The notes under the pieces: generated by a model
Databases searched by the model: none
The model's input: the letters and a program-made list of their open reading frames with translations, nothing else
Told to the model about the DNA's origin: nothing
Source of the DNA: Paenisporosarcina sp. FSL H8-0542
Lineage (GTDB): Bacteria > Bacillota > Bacilli > Bacillales_A > Planococcaceae
DNA: 64,000 nucleotides
Direction: 5' to 3'
Assembly: GCF_038632915.1 (NCBI RefSeq)
Contig: NZ_CP152050.1
Span: 1,581,001-1,645,000 of the forward strand
Position numbers and translations under genes: made by a program
Part shown: positions 51,361 to 61,848 of the stretch, one piece after another
How the letters are laid out: the number at the start of each line of letters is the position of its first letter
Position numbering within the stretch: position 1 is the first letter of the stretch

Positions 51361-51722
51361 TCTAACTCCTGTTTATAGAACAACTCACAGTGAAGATAGG
51401 CATCAACGGCATCTGTCTTCACTTTTCCTAAACTTAATCCTCTTGCTTTGTATGAAATCAACGGATGATAATAATTAATAAATATCCTCGTTCTTCCAAG
51501 TAATGACAACAGGAGTTTGATAATACCCTGTAACTTCTAAAACTAGTGATGGCCTCTTACCAGTCACTCTTTTCACATCCTCAAGAAACGCTTTTCAAGA
51601 TAACTAAGCCCCTCAACAGTATGAGGCACTTTAAACTCTTACGATATGGTTTGCCTTTATCAAAAAAATGCTTGAACTTGACTTTCCCCTTTTGAAACAT
51701 CCAGACCAACGACTGGATTCAT
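51361..51722 (-). pseudogene. Degenerate IS110-family transposase, N-terminal part
   Basis: Read on the minus strand from ATG 51722: NPVVGLDVSKGESQVQAFF, then in shifting frames RPSLVLEVTGYYQTPVV, and LSLGKVKTDAVDAY. These are the GxDVSK, EVTGxY and KTDxxDA motifs of the RuvC-like IS110 domain. Several frameshifts and loss of the C-terminal domain make it dead. It is not a copy of the intact element at 20.1 kb. Confidence 0.7.
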
Positions 51723-52176
51723 TCTAAATCCTCCACATAAACTAGTAATTTGCCAGTAACACAGGCAGTCATTTATGCCGTACGAAATCAACTTGTTCCG
51801 TTTACTTATTTAAAAATCACTTATAAAAAAATGTCCTGTCCCTTATTATGTCACTCTTGGTATAGTACTTTTGTTTTAAGCAGGTATAGAACCAAGAACA
51901 GCACAAGATACATCCTATGTTTAATTTTCAGAAAAGTGGAAATGTGGGATGATGAGGGTTAATTGGGTGATGTTTCTGAATATTGAATAAACCCCCAGTT
52001 GATACTAGATTAGTTGAAAAATTTTAATAACTTGATGTTGAAAGACAGATCAGTGTATTAAATGTGAAGTTAAGTCATCAGCACGAAACCTTTACATTTT
52101 TACAAATATATTAATCTACTATTTAGTTAGGCAGGGGAGAGGTTTAATGAGGAAAAGGAGAAACAAAAAAATTATT
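51723..52176. other. Gene-free stretch before the protease locus
   Basis: Likely the rest of the dead IS and the protease upstream region. Small frames here (for example at 51750) are not convincing. GGCAGTCATTTAT near 51764 recalls the hairpins at 14.87 and 35.8 kb. Confidence 0.4.
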
Positions 52177-52241
52177 ATTAGAATCATTGTTTCGTAAGTC
52201 ATTGCACTACATATGTAATAAAGTGACTGGGAGGAAAGAAA
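52177..52241 (+). promoter_or_regulatory. Conserved leader of the first protease gene
   Basis: ATTAGAATCATTGTTTCGTA and CACTACATATGTA through GGGAGGAAAGAAAATG are shared with 56981–57051 ahead of the second protease. TACATATGTA is a palindrome. Probably promoter and ribosome site. Confidence 0.6.
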
Positions 52242-55200
52242 ATGGAAAAAAAAGCAAACAACAAAAGTAAGGTCTTAAAAAGCTTAGCTGTATTTGCTCT
52301 ATCATCTAGTTTTATTTTAGGTTCTATTGTACAAGTACCTACTACTGCGAAAGCGGTTAGTTATTCTAATACTGAAAATATACTTGCTAATTTAACACCA
52401 GAACAAAGAGCAGCACTTAACCAGTTGACCACAAATGAATCAACAGGTCTTCAAATTTCTTCAGATACAGATTTAAATTCAACGAAACAGACTTCTGTCA
52501 TTATTGAGTTTGTAAATAAGCCTGCCAAAGTCGCACAAATTGAAGCAAGTGTAGAGGGAAAACAATTATCTGCGGAAGATGCATCAAATTTAGTTGATAA
52601 AGATCATGCTACTTTCAAAAAAGATGTCCAACAATTATTATCAGAGGATAATAATAAAAAGGTAGAATTTAAAATTAATCGTTCCTTTAAAAATGCATTT
52701 AATGGTGTTTCAATGAGTCTCCCAGCAAATCAAATTCAAAACCTATTAAAATCAAAAGTAGTAAAATCAGTTTGGAGCAACGAAACATTTACAATAGATC
52801 CACCTACCGCTGATAGCGAACAATTAAAAGCGGATGAAGCAAATGTGCCGAATTATGCGCCTTATGATGGACTAGATCGTCTACATGCAGAAGGCTTTAC
52901 TGGTGAAGGAATTAAAGTCGGGATACTTGATACAGGAATGGATTACAACCATCCTGACTTAAAGGATGCCTATAAAGGCGGATTTGATTTTGTCGATGAT
53001 GACAATGATCCAATGGAAACAACTTATGCCGATTGGAAAAAATCAGGTAAACCAGAAATAGGTAGTGGTCGTGCCTACTATACTGAACATGGTACACACG
53101 TTGCGGGTATTATTGGCGGCCGAGGTTTAGCTGATAGTGAATATAAAACATTAGGTGCAGCACCAGAAGCTGATCTTTATGCTTATCGTGTACTTGGTGC
53201 ATATGGGTCAGGTACAACTGATGACATTTTGGCCGGAATCGATCGTGCTGTGAAGGACGGTATGGATGTTATTAATATGTCTTTAGGCAATTCTTTAAAT
53301 GATCCCCTTTACGCGACTTCCATTGCTGTAAACAATGCCGTTTTAAGTGGGGTAACGACCGTTGTGGCAGCGGGGAATAGTGGAGATAAAATGTATACAC
53401 TAGGTTCACCTGGAGCTGCGGCATTGGCCCTAACGGTTGGTGCATCTACTGTTGCACTTGATGTCTATCAATATGCTGGTGTACAGAATGGGGTCAATTA
53501 TTCATTAAGACAGCTAGCAAGAAACTATAAAGATGATTTAACGCAATTAAAAGGAAAAACCTATCAACTTGTTGATGTTGGACTAGGTAGACCTGCTGAA
53601 TTTAATGGAAAGATCTTAGATGGTAATATCGCGCTCATTAAGCGGGGCTCGATTGCCTTAATAGATAAAATTAAAAATGCAAAAGCAAAAGGTGCCATTG
53701 GGGTACTTATGTATAATGATGAAATAAATAGTGCAGAAGGTTCCATCCAGACATTTTTAGGTGAATCAGTAGATGCGGTTCCTACATTCTCTGTCACAAA
53801 CACTGAAGGACTAGCTATCGTAGCAGCTGTTAAAGCGGGTAAAACAGATATTACTTTCGGCGATTATTCGAAAGTAAAAACGTCTGGCAATGAATTAGCA
53901 GCTTTCAGTTCAAGAGGTCCATCACGTGTAAATTATGATATTAAACCAGAGGTAGTAGCACCTGGTGCTGCCATTCTTTCCACTGTTCCATTTTATATAA
54001 ATGATAAAACAGTCGATGGGACTAAACCAGAGGACTATAAATATGGCTACTCCCGTTTATCTGGTACGTCGATGGCAACGCCTTATGTGGCAGGTGTATC
54101 CGCGTTACTATTACAAGCGAACAACAATCTGGAACCAGCAGACATTAAATCTATTTTAATGAATACAGCTGATCCGTTATCAAAAGATTATAGTGTATTT
54201 GAAGTCGGTAGTGGTCAAGTTGATGCCTATGAAGCCGTTCACTCAAATGTTGAGATTCAAGTAGATGATCGAACAGCTACTCTTAATCATAAAAATGAGA
54301 AAACAATAAGAGAATTAACTGGTGGATTTAGCTTTGGATCGATTGGGTTTGATGACCAGGATATTTCAGAAGTTAGAAATTTTAAGTTAAATAATCGAAG
54401 TGAAAAAGCTAAAACATTTAATGTAAATGTGAAATTCCAAACTGGAATAAGAGACTCAAAGGATGCTGCTTTAAATAATGTCACATTAGATGGGCCAACT
54501 TCAGTCAATATAGAAGGAAATAGCCAGAGAGTTATCAAATTTAATCTGTCTATTCCAAAGACAGCTGAAAAAGGAACGTATGAGGGATATATCGTATTGA
54601 CAAATAATGAAGATCCAACGGAAAACTACCAAATTCCATTTGGTGGTCGAGTAGTAAACGAAGGAATTGATACATTCTCGATTACTAATCCGATGTTCTC
54701 GGGTGATACAGCTTGGCCAGAAAATGCAGTGAATTACCTTGGATTTAAGTTCCAATTAAAGTCACATATGAAGACGTTAGATGTAATATTACAAGACGCC
54801 AAAACGGGTAAAGATCTTGGTTTATTAGGATCTTACAATGGGCATTTATTGCCTGAAAACCAACTATTAACTAATACAAGTGGATTTGCTGGGTCTTACT
54901 ACCCGTTCACAGGTGATGCGAAAAATCCGATTAGCGATCAATTTGTCATTGCAAAGATGGGTCATTACAAAATAAAAATGGTTGGAACAAATAATGCTGG
55001 GAAAACATTCACAAAAGAAGCTCCTTTTATCTACGAGTTTGGAGCACCGACGATGACTTCCACTTTTGATTCGTTAGATCAAAAGGTGATTGAATATGAT
55101 GTAAGTCAGCTTGATTCAAATGGACAAATGTTATATGACTTTAATATTCATCTTAATGATCCTGAAACAGAAGAGGCAAAAAGTTTAGGTATTCCTGTTG

Positions 55201-56423
55201 ATCAATCAAGCAATTCCGTTGTTTCCTTTTACAATGGACCATGGCCATATGATCCAATCTATACGGATAAAAATGGGGATTACAAGGATCAAATCCTAGT
55301 CAAACAACAAGCAGCACCTTTAAAAGTTCAGTTCTATGCCATGGATGCAGCAAGAAACTTTACTGCAGATGCTGGGACAATGCTACGGGTAGCTTTTGTT
55401 ACGAATACTCGCCCATACTATTATTTAAAAGCAAATAAACAATCTATTTCGAGTGGAGAAACGGTCAATTATTCTATCCGTTCGAACAATATTAAAAACT
55501 TAAAAACGGCAAAGATGACTATTCCGGTCATTAAAGACCATGGAGACTTAGGCACCATTAAAAATGTCGTTGTAAGTGATGCAGTGAAGCAATTTGGAGA
55601 TGCAGAAGTCGCTGTAACCACCACATCAGATACGTTAAATACGTATTATACGATTATATTTAACTATTTAGGAACGAAGGCTTTACCAGAAGATATGCAG
55701 TTAGTAAATTTCGACTTACAAACATCTAACCTATATTCGAAAGGTACGACTACCAACTGGTTTGATATGGAGATGAAAGGAACGACCATCGATCAATCAA
55801 ATGTACAAACAAACAATGTTTATACCTATATGGAGAGTTTTAAACTGAAACCAACCTACTCAAGGTTATGGGGTTCATTACAGTTTGAGGGTATGCTTAA
55901 TCCTTTAACAGGCGAAAGGAATTTCGCAATAGACCACAGAACCATTGACGCAAAGGTTTCAGTCACCTCTTATGATGGAAAAACAGTTGTTGACGCTCCT
56001 ATTACAAACAAAACGGGTAGTTACATTGCTGGTGGAATGAAAGCGGATAAAAATCCTTATACAGTGACGGTTGATGTACCAGGTCATTTTACGATGTCTA
56101 AGTCTATCGTTTTATCGTATGACGTTCGTGGTGAAATTATCGGAAGGGACATGAGTTATTTATTATCTCCAGGAAAAGCGGGAGATGTTAATAAAGATCA
56201 TGTAATTGATGTATTAGATGCAATCGAACTTCAAAAAAATTGGGGTAAAAATACATCAGGGTCCGATTTGAACTTCGACGGCACTGTTGATAAAAAGGAT
56301 ATGGACTATGTAATTAAAAACTATGGATTACAAAATGACTCTGTTCCAAAACCCCCTAAAGCGAAAGAAACGTATAAAGGTGTAACGTTAGATGATGTAT
56401 TAATTAAATTAGGATTAAAATAA
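52242..56423 (+). CDS. Large secreted subtilisin-family protease with dockerin
   Basis: 1393 residues. Signal peptide ending about residue 39 (TTAKAV), inhibitor-I9-like propeptide (SVIIEFVNKPAKVAQ…), S8 catalytic domain with Asp230 (GILDTGMDYNHPD), His283 (EHGTHVAG) and Ser610 (SGTSMATPYVAG), and an inserted PA domain (about 400–560). Then Fn3-like and beta-sandwich modules, a cohesin-like stretch from about 1055 (YYYLKANKQSISSGETVNY), a carboxypeptidase-regulatory-like module (about 1205–1300) and a type I dockerin (GDVNKDHVIDVLDAIELQ, LNFDGTVDKKDMDYVIKNYG, 1312–1370). Vpr-like core; degrades extracellular protein. No LPxTG or S-layer domain, so binding may be through the dockerin. Followed by a terminator and a tandem paralogue. 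Confidence 0.9.
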   Translation: MEKKANNKSKVLKSLAVFALSSSFILGSIVQVPTTAKAVSYSNTENILANLTPEQRAALNQLTTNESTGLQISSDTDLNSTKQTSVIIEFVNKPAKVAQIEASVEGKQLSAEDASNLVDKDHATFKKDVQQLLSEDNNKKVEFKINRSFKNAFNGVSMSLPANQIQNLLKSKVVKSVWSNETFTIDPPTADSEQLKADEANVPNYAPYDGLDRLHAEGFTGEGIKVGILDTGMDYNHPDLKDAYKGGFDFVDDDNDPMETTYADWKKSGKPEIGSGRAYYTEHGTHVAGIIGGRGLADSEYKTLGAAPEADLYAYRVLGAYGSGTTDDILAGIDRAVKDGMDVINMSLGNSLNDPLYATSIAVNNAVLSGVTTVVAAGNSGDKMYTLGSPGAAALALTVGASTVALDVYQYAGVQNGVNYSLRQLARNYKDDLTQLKGKTYQLVDVGLGRPAEFNGKILDGNIALIKRGSIALIDKIKNAKAKGAIGVLMYNDEINSAEGSIQTFLGESVDAVPTFSVTNTEGLAIVAAVKAGKTDITFGDYSKVKTSGNELAAFSSRGPSRVNYDIKPEVVAPGAAILSTVPFYINDKTVDGTKPEDYKYGYSRLSGTSMATPYVAGVSALLLQANNNLEPADIKSILMNTADPLSKDYSVFEVGSGQVDAYEAVHSNVEIQVDDRTATLNHKNEKTIRELTGGFSFGSIGFDDQDISEVRNFKLNNRSEKAKTFNVNVKFQTGIRDSKDAALNNVTLDGPTSVNIEGNSQRVIKFNLSIPKTAEKGTYEGYIVLTNNEDPTENYQIPFGGRVVNEGIDTFSITNPMFSGDTAWPENAVNYLGFKFQLKSHMKTLDVILQDAKTGKDLGLLGSYNGHLLPENQLLTNTSGFAGSYYPFTGDAKNPISDQFVIAKMGHYKIKMVGTNNAGKTFTKEAPFIYEFGAPTMTSTFDSLDQKVIEYDVSQLDSNGQMLYDFNIHLNDPETEEAKSLGIPVDQSSNSVVSFYNGPWPYDPIYTDKNGDYKDQILVKQQAAPLKVQFYAMDAARNFTADAGTMLRVAFVTNTRPYYYLKANKQSISSGETVNYSIRSNNIKNLKTAKMTIPVIKDHGDLGTIKNVVVSDAVKQFGDAEVAVTTTSDTLNTYYTIIFNYLGTKALPEDMQLVNFDLQTSNLYSKGTTTNWFDMEMKGTTIDQSNVQTNNVYTYMESFKLKPTYSRLWGSLQFEGMLNPLTGERNFAIDHRTIDAKVSVTSYDGKTVVDAPITNKTGSYIAGGMKADKNPYTVTVDVPGHFTMSKSIVLSYDVRGEIIGRDMSYLLSPGKAGDVNKDHVIDVLDAIELQKNWGKNTSGSDLNFDGTVDKKDMDYVIKNYGLQNDSVPKPPKAKETYKGVTLDDVLIKLGLK

Positions 56424-56501
56424 TCCTAAGCTAGTTTCTATAATCAAAGGAAGAACCATTTTATGACTTACTACACAGTAATTAAATAGGATTTTAAGTA
56501 G

Positions 56502-56536
56502 CCTTAACCCTTTATTTTATTGGGTTAAGGTTTTTT
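56502..56536 (+). terminator. Terminator of the first protease gene
   Basis: CCTTAACCC and GGGTTAAGG around an 11-base loop, then T6. Confidence 0.85.
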
Positions 56537-56590
56537 AATTACTTTTGAAATCAATCTCTCAGCTTTCAAAAAGCATCAGTTCCATAAGTG

Positions 56591-56980
56591 TGCATTTTAA
56601 ATATCTTCCACAATCGGGGTTCAGTTCATTGATAGGTTTTCTCTGTTTTTTATTATTTCTATAATAGTTCTTAATTGTTCTTAAGAATATAGATCGTATT
56701 GAAAAAATATTTTATACCAAATTAACAGTATTTAATAGTTTTGTACAATATTCCCCCAAATTTAGATTCCCTTCATTCATCATTTTCACAAAATAAATAA
56801 CATAATTTTGCACAACTACATCTTTACGACTAAAAAAACTGATGAAAAAAAGCTATTTTTACCATTTATTAATGAAATATTCCCCCAATTTACACAACTC
56901 AAAATATTCTCGATAATTAGCTTATGCAATTGTAATGAATCAACGAAAATAGATGAATTCTAAATAAATTCTTAAAACCT
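56591..56980. other. Spacer between the two protease genes
   Basis: No gene. AATATTCCCCCAAATTTA at about 56747 and AAATATTCCCCCAATTTA at about 56875 are near-identical and 128 bases apart. Confidence 0.45.
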
Positions 56981-57051
56981 ATTAGAATCATTGTTTCGTA
57001 AATCATTTCACTACATATGTATTAAAGAGACAGAGACTGGGAGGAAAGAAA
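56981..57051 (+). promoter_or_regulatory. Conserved leader of the second protease gene
   Basis: Same sequence as 52177–52241 with few changes, plus a six-base insertion repeating GAGACA/GAGACT before the ribosome site. Confidence 0.6.
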
Positions 57052-60000
57052 ATGGGGAAAAAAGCAAACAACAAAAGTAAGGTCGTGAAAAGCTTAGCTG
57101 TATTTGCTCTATCATCTAGTTTTATTTTAAGTTCTATTGTACAAGTACCAACTACTGCGAAAGCGGTTAGCTATTCGAATACTGAAAATTTACTTGCTAA
57201 TTTAACACCAGAACAAAGAGCAGCACTTAACCAAATGACTACAAATGAATCAACAGGTCTTCAAATTTCTTCTGATATTGATTTAACGACAACGGAACAA
57301 ACCCATGTAATTGTCGAGTTTGCAAATAAACCTGCAAAAGTTGCTAAGATTGAAGCGGCATCAGAAGGTCAACAACTATCATATTCTGAAGCATCAAATT
57401 TAGTTGATCAAGATCATGACATATTTCAAAAAGATTTAGGACAAATATTAGTTGATGAAAATAGTAAAAAAGTAAATTATAAGATTAATCGCTCATATAA
57501 AAATGCATTAAATGGTGTTTCAATGAGTCTCCCAGCAAATCAAATTCAGAATCTATTAAAATCAAAAGTTGTCAAATCAGTTTGGAGTAACGAAACGTTT
57601 ACGATTGATCCGCCTGTTCAAGGAAAAGATAATGATCAATTTAAAGCAGATGAATTCAATATTGCAAATTATACACCTTATGATGGATTAAACCGTTTAC
57701 ATGCAGAAGGCTATACCGGTAAAGGGATTAAAATCGGTATTCTAGATACTGGAATTGATTATAACCATCCAGATTTAAAGGATGCTTATAAAGGTGGATA
57801 TGATTTTGTAGATGATGATAATGATCCAATGGAAACAACTTATGCGGATTGGAAGAAATCAGGAAAACCTGAATCTAATGGATCATCGGTTTATTACACA
57901 GAACATGGTACACATGTTGCTGGGATTATTGGAAGCCGTGGAGTAACGGATAGTGAGTATACAACAATTGGAGCAGCACCAGAAGCAGATATTTATGCGT
58001 ACCGAGTGCTTGGACCATATGGCAGCGGACAAGGTGACGACATAATTGCAGCTGTCGATCGAGCTGTGAAGGATGATATGGATGTTATTAATATGTCATT
58101 AGGTAATTCACTTAATGATCCATTATATGCAACTTCAATTGCTGTAAACAATGCAGTATTAAGTGGAGTAACAACCGTTGTTGCAGCGGGGAATAGTGGC
58201 GATAAAAATTATACGCTAGGTTCACCAGGTGCTGCAGCCTTAGCGTTAACTGTCGGTGCATCATCTGTTGCAATTGATATTTATCAATATGCAGGTGCAC
58301 ATAATGGGGAGAATTACAATTTAAGACAATTATCAAAAAACTATAAAGATGATTTATCTACATTAAAAGGAAAAACTCTCCAACTTGTTGATGTGGGGCT
58401 CGGAGATCCAACGGGTTATGCGGGAAAAGACATAAAAGGGAAATTTGTACTCATGAGCCGAGGAGTTTATACATTGGACTCTAAAATTGCGTATGCCAAG
58501 GAACAAGGTGCTGCTGGCGTTATCATGTATAATGATGAAGCAAACAAGGCCGAGGGTGCAATTCAGTCCTTTTTAGGTGAATCAGTTAATGCGATTCCTT
58601 CATTCTCTGTTTCAAATGAAGAAGGATTAACGATCTTGGAAGCATTAAAAACTGGTAAAACTGATTTCACATTTGGCGATTTTACTAAGATACAAACAGC
58701 ATCCGATGAGTTAGCACCATTTAGTTCTAGAGGTCCTTCTCGTGTAAATTATGATATTAAACCAGAGGTTGTCGCACCTGGAGTATCAATCCTTTCAACC
58801 GTTCCATTTTATATAAATGATAAAACTGTTGATGGTTCAAAAGCTGAAGACTACAAGTATGCTTATCAACGATTATCAGGTACATCGATGGCAACACCTT
58901 ATGTGGCAGGTGTTTCAGCATTACTATTACAATCCAATAAGAGTCTCCAGCCTGAAGACATTAAATCAATTTTAATGAATACGGCTGATCCACTTTCAAA
59001 AAATTATAGTGTATTTGAAATCGGTAGTGGACGAGTAGATGCATATGAAGCAATTCATTCGAATGTTGAATTTGAAGTAGTAGATCAAACACCTACAAGT
59101 ATCAATGGAAAACAAAAGTTAATCAAAGAATTAACGGGTGGAATCAGTTTTGGTTCATATGGATTTGATGACCAAGATATTAATGATTCACGTAAGATTA
59201 CAGTGAATAATAGAAGTGAACAAGCAAAAACATTTAGTGTAAATGTTAAATTCCAAACAGGATTAAGAGGTTCCAAAGATGCAGCTCAAAATGGAGTGAC
59301 CTTAACAGGTCCAACTTCAGTTAAAGTAAATGGAATTAATCAAAAATCAATTAAATTTGACTTGAACATTCCGAAAACAGCCGAAAAAGGAACATATGAG
59401 GGATATATCGTCTTTACAAATAATGCAGATCCAAATGAGCAATATCAAATTCCTTTTGGTGGCCGTGTAGTGTACGAGGGAATCGATACATTAGAACTAT
59501 TTAATCCAATATATTCAAACAAAATAACAAACGTAACTGCATTTGATTATCCGTTTATGGCTGGTTCATTATCATTAAAATCACATATGAAAACATTAGA
59601 TGTTGTCATTCAAGATCCAAAGACAGGTGAAGATTTAGGGTTAATTGGAACATTCAATACAGGCGTAATGAATGAAAATCAAGTATATACTCTTTCAAGA
59701 CTAGTAGGTGCGATTTACTTCCCGTTTACAGGTGATTCAAAAAATCCGATCAGTAGTGATTATAAATTAATTAGACCTGGTCATTATAAATTGAAACTAG
59801 TAGGAACAAGTGAAAGTGGAAAAACATTCTCTAAGGCACAAGATTTTATGCTGGAGTATGGAACACCAAATTTTACATCTAGCTTTGATTCGTTAGACCA
59901 AAAGGTAATAGAGTATAGTGACAGCGATCTAGATTCAAAGGGACAAATGTTATATGACTTTAAGCTCAACATAAATGATCCTGAAATCGATGAGGCGATA

Positions 60001-61224
60001 AAGTACGGTATTCCCGTTGATCAATCAAGTAATTCATTTGGTTATTCGTATGCATCACCACTTCCTTCAAAACCTATTCGTGTTGATAAAAATGGTAACT
60101 ATTCAGATCAAATTTTAGTTGATAGTAAATATGCAAAATTACCGATAGTGTTCTATGCTTTAGATGCTGCAAGGAATGCTTCTTCCTTCAAACACGTTGT
60201 ATTTACAAAAAATACAACACCTTACTATTATTTGAAAGCAAATAAACAAAGTATAACTACTGGAGAGACGATAAATTATACAGTTCGTTCAAATAATGTT
60301 AAAAACCTAAAAACGACAAAATTAACAATGCAAGTAGAAAAGAATCAAGGTGCAATTGAAAATGTAATTGTTAACGATTCGGTTAAACAATATGGCGACG
60401 CACAAGTTTCAGTAACAACTGCACCAACAACTTGGGAAAACAAATTACAATATACGTTTACATTTACGTATTTAGGTGATAAAACATTACCTGAGGACCT
60501 ACAGTTATTTAATTTTGACGTAAAAAGTCTAGATAAAAGCTATACTACAGAACCTTCAATTGGATGGGATTTCTATGGAACGACTATTGACCAATCAAAT
60601 GTAGAAATGAAAAATGTTTTCACTTATATAGATAATTATTTTGTAAATGCAAAAGTTTCAAGATTAACTGGTTCAGTACAAATAGAAGGTGCGAAAAATC
60701 CAACTACAGGCGAATCGAATTATGCAATTGATCACAGGACATTAGGAACGAAAGTAACATTAACATCATTTGATGGAAAAGCTATACTTGAAGCACCAAT
60801 TACATCAAAACAAGGTGATTATGTTTTTGATGGTATTAAGGCAGATACAAAGCCGTATACGATTAAAGTAGATGTTCCTGGACACTTTACAATGTATGAA
60901 ACAGTAGACTACCTATTTGATGACATTCGTGGAGAATTAATAGGTAGATATTTCAGAGATTCTTTAAATGTTGCACCAGCTGGTGATGTTAATAAGGATG
61001 ATGTAATCGATGTATTAGACGCAATCGAGTTACAAAAACATTGGGGAACTAATAATGTAGCTACAGATTTTAACTTCGATAAGATTGTTGATAAAAAGGA
61101 TATGGATCTTCTTATTAATAACTATGAATTACAAAATAGTACAGTTCCAAATCCACCTAAAGCGAAAACTTCGTATAAAGGTTCTACATTAGATACTGTG
61201 TTAATTCAGTTAGGATTAAAATAA
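57052..61224 (+). CDS. Second large subtilisin-family protease with dockerin
   Basis: 1390 residues, same domain order as the preceding gene. Catalytic Asp232 (GILDTGIDYNHPD), His285 (EHGTHVAG), Ser612 (SGTSMATPYVAG); signal peptide, propeptide, PA insertion, Fn3-like, cohesin-like and dockerin (GDVNKDDVIDVLDAIELQ, FNFDKIVDKKDMDLLINNY) all present. Propeptide and catalytic domain are close to copy 1; the sandwich modules in the second half have drifted most. Third positions are more AT-rich in much of this copy. The last 25 residues (PPKAKxxYKGxTLDxVLIxLGLK) are kept in both. Confidence 0.9.
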   Translation: MGKKANNKSKVVKSLAVFALSSSFILSSIVQVPTTAKAVSYSNTENLLANLTPEQRAALNQMTTNESTGLQISSDIDLTTTEQTHVIVEFANKPAKVAKIEAASEGQQLSYSEASNLVDQDHDIFQKDLGQILVDENSKKVNYKINRSYKNALNGVSMSLPANQIQNLLKSKVVKSVWSNETFTIDPPVQGKDNDQFKADEFNIANYTPYDGLNRLHAEGYTGKGIKIGILDTGIDYNHPDLKDAYKGGYDFVDDDNDPMETTYADWKKSGKPESNGSSVYYTEHGTHVAGIIGSRGVTDSEYTTIGAAPEADIYAYRVLGPYGSGQGDDIIAAVDRAVKDDMDVINMSLGNSLNDPLYATSIAVNNAVLSGVTTVVAAGNSGDKNYTLGSPGAAALALTVGASSVAIDIYQYAGAHNGENYNLRQLSKNYKDDLSTLKGKTLQLVDVGLGDPTGYAGKDIKGKFVLMSRGVYTLDSKIAYAKEQGAAGVIMYNDEANKAEGAIQSFLGESVNAIPSFSVSNEEGLTILEALKTGKTDFTFGDFTKIQTASDELAPFSSRGPSRVNYDIKPEVVAPGVSILSTVPFYINDKTVDGSKAEDYKYAYQRLSGTSMATPYVAGVSALLLQSNKSLQPEDIKSILMNTADPLSKNYSVFEIGSGRVDAYEAIHSNVEFEVVDQTPTSINGKQKLIKELTGGISFGSYGFDDQDINDSRKITVNNRSEQAKTFSVNVKFQTGLRGSKDAAQNGVTLTGPTSVKVNGINQKSIKFDLNIPKTAEKGTYEGYIVFTNNADPNEQYQIPFGGRVVYEGIDTLELFNPIYSNKITNVTAFDYPFMAGSLSLKSHMKTLDVVIQDPKTGEDLGLIGTFNTGVMNENQVYTLSRLVGAIYFPFTGDSKNPISSDYKLIRPGHYKLKLVGTSESGKTFSKAQDFMLEYGTPNFTSSFDSLDQKVIEYSDSDLDSKGQMLYDFKLNINDPEIDEAIKYGIPVDQSSNSFGYSYASPLPSKPIRVDKNGNYSDQILVDSKYAKLPIVFYALDAARNASSFKHVVFTKNTTPYYYLKANKQSITTGETINYTVRSNNVKNLKTTKLTMQVEKNQGAIENVIVNDSVKQYGDAQVSVTTAPTTWENKLQYTFTFTYLGDKTLPEDLQLFNFDVKSLDKSYTTEPSIGWDFYGTTIDQSNVEMKNVFTYIDNYFVNAKVSRLTGSVQIEGAKNPTTGESNYAIDHRTLGTKVTLTSFDGKAILEAPITSKQGDYVFDGIKADTKPYTIKVDVPGHFTMYETVDYLFDDIRGELIGRYFRDSLNVAPAGDVNKDDVIDVLDAIELQKHWGTNNVATDFNFDKIVDKKDMDLLINNYELQNSTVPNPPKAKTSYKGSTLDTVLIQLGLK

Positions 61225-61300
61225 TCCTAAGCTAGTTTCTATAATCAAATGAAGAACCATAATATGACTTACTATAGTAATTAAATAGGATCTTACGAAG

Positions 61301-61335
61301 CCTTAGCCCTGTATTTTATTGGGTTAAGGTTTTTT
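61301..61335 (+). terminator. Terminator of the second protease gene
   Basis: CCTTAGCCC with GGGTTAAGG (one mismatch/G-T), T6, same position relative to the stop as copy 1. Confidence 0.8.
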
Positions 61336-61537
61336 ATTTACTTTTGAAATCAATCTCTCTGCGTTCAGAAAGTATCAATTCCATAAGGGGACATTTTAAA
61401 TATCTGACTGACTTAAATACGATCGGGGGCTTTTCTGGATTATCCATGCAGTGCGGATGTTCCATGACGAGCTTCTTCAGGAATGAGAAATGCGCTTTTT
61501 ATTTAACTAAAAGGAATTTAATAGAGGCCGGGAATTT

Positions 61538-61627
61538 ATGAAGGGTTTACTATTAGCTATTCTAGGTGCTTTTGCTAGTTGGGTGATTTGTGGTGGTAAA
61601 AAAAGGCATATCACTTATTATAAGTGA
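61538..61627 (+). pseudogene. N-terminal scrap of a membrane transporter
   Basis: ATG 61538 encodes MKGLLLAILGAFASWVICGG, like the first helix of DMT-type transporters (YdcZ/DUF606), then stops after 29 residues inside a terminator hairpin. Confidence 0.3.
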
Positions 61628-61640
61628 CACGCCTTTTATT
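61601..61640 (+). terminator. Terminator-like hairpin
   Basis: AAAAGGC..TCACTTAT pairs with ATAAGTGA..GCCTTTT; T-rich end. Confidence 0.7.
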
Positions 61641-61848
61641 CAGGATTGATTAGTAATTCCGCCATTATTAAAGCTTTATTAGTTTGATTTATTTTAATGT
61701 AATAGTTAAACAATTCTTTTATCAACAATGCAGCATTAAAAAGAGGCATACCAGTTATTGCCGGAGAAAATGCATGGTAACAACAAAACTTTTAAAAGCC
61801 TATTACCTCCATCTGATCCAACACTGACTAAAATATATACTTAATTGT

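Larger units (their letters stand above)
61391..61848. other. Gene-poor stretch after the proteases
   Basis: Contains one possible truncated gene at 61538 and its hairpin; frames at 61344–61541 are probably chance. Nothing else recognised up to the kinase stop. Confidence 0.45.

Noticed and set aside
61344-61541. 65-codon frame after the second protease
   Set aside because: Its first part is the conserved 3' flank also found after the first protease, where the frame is not kept.
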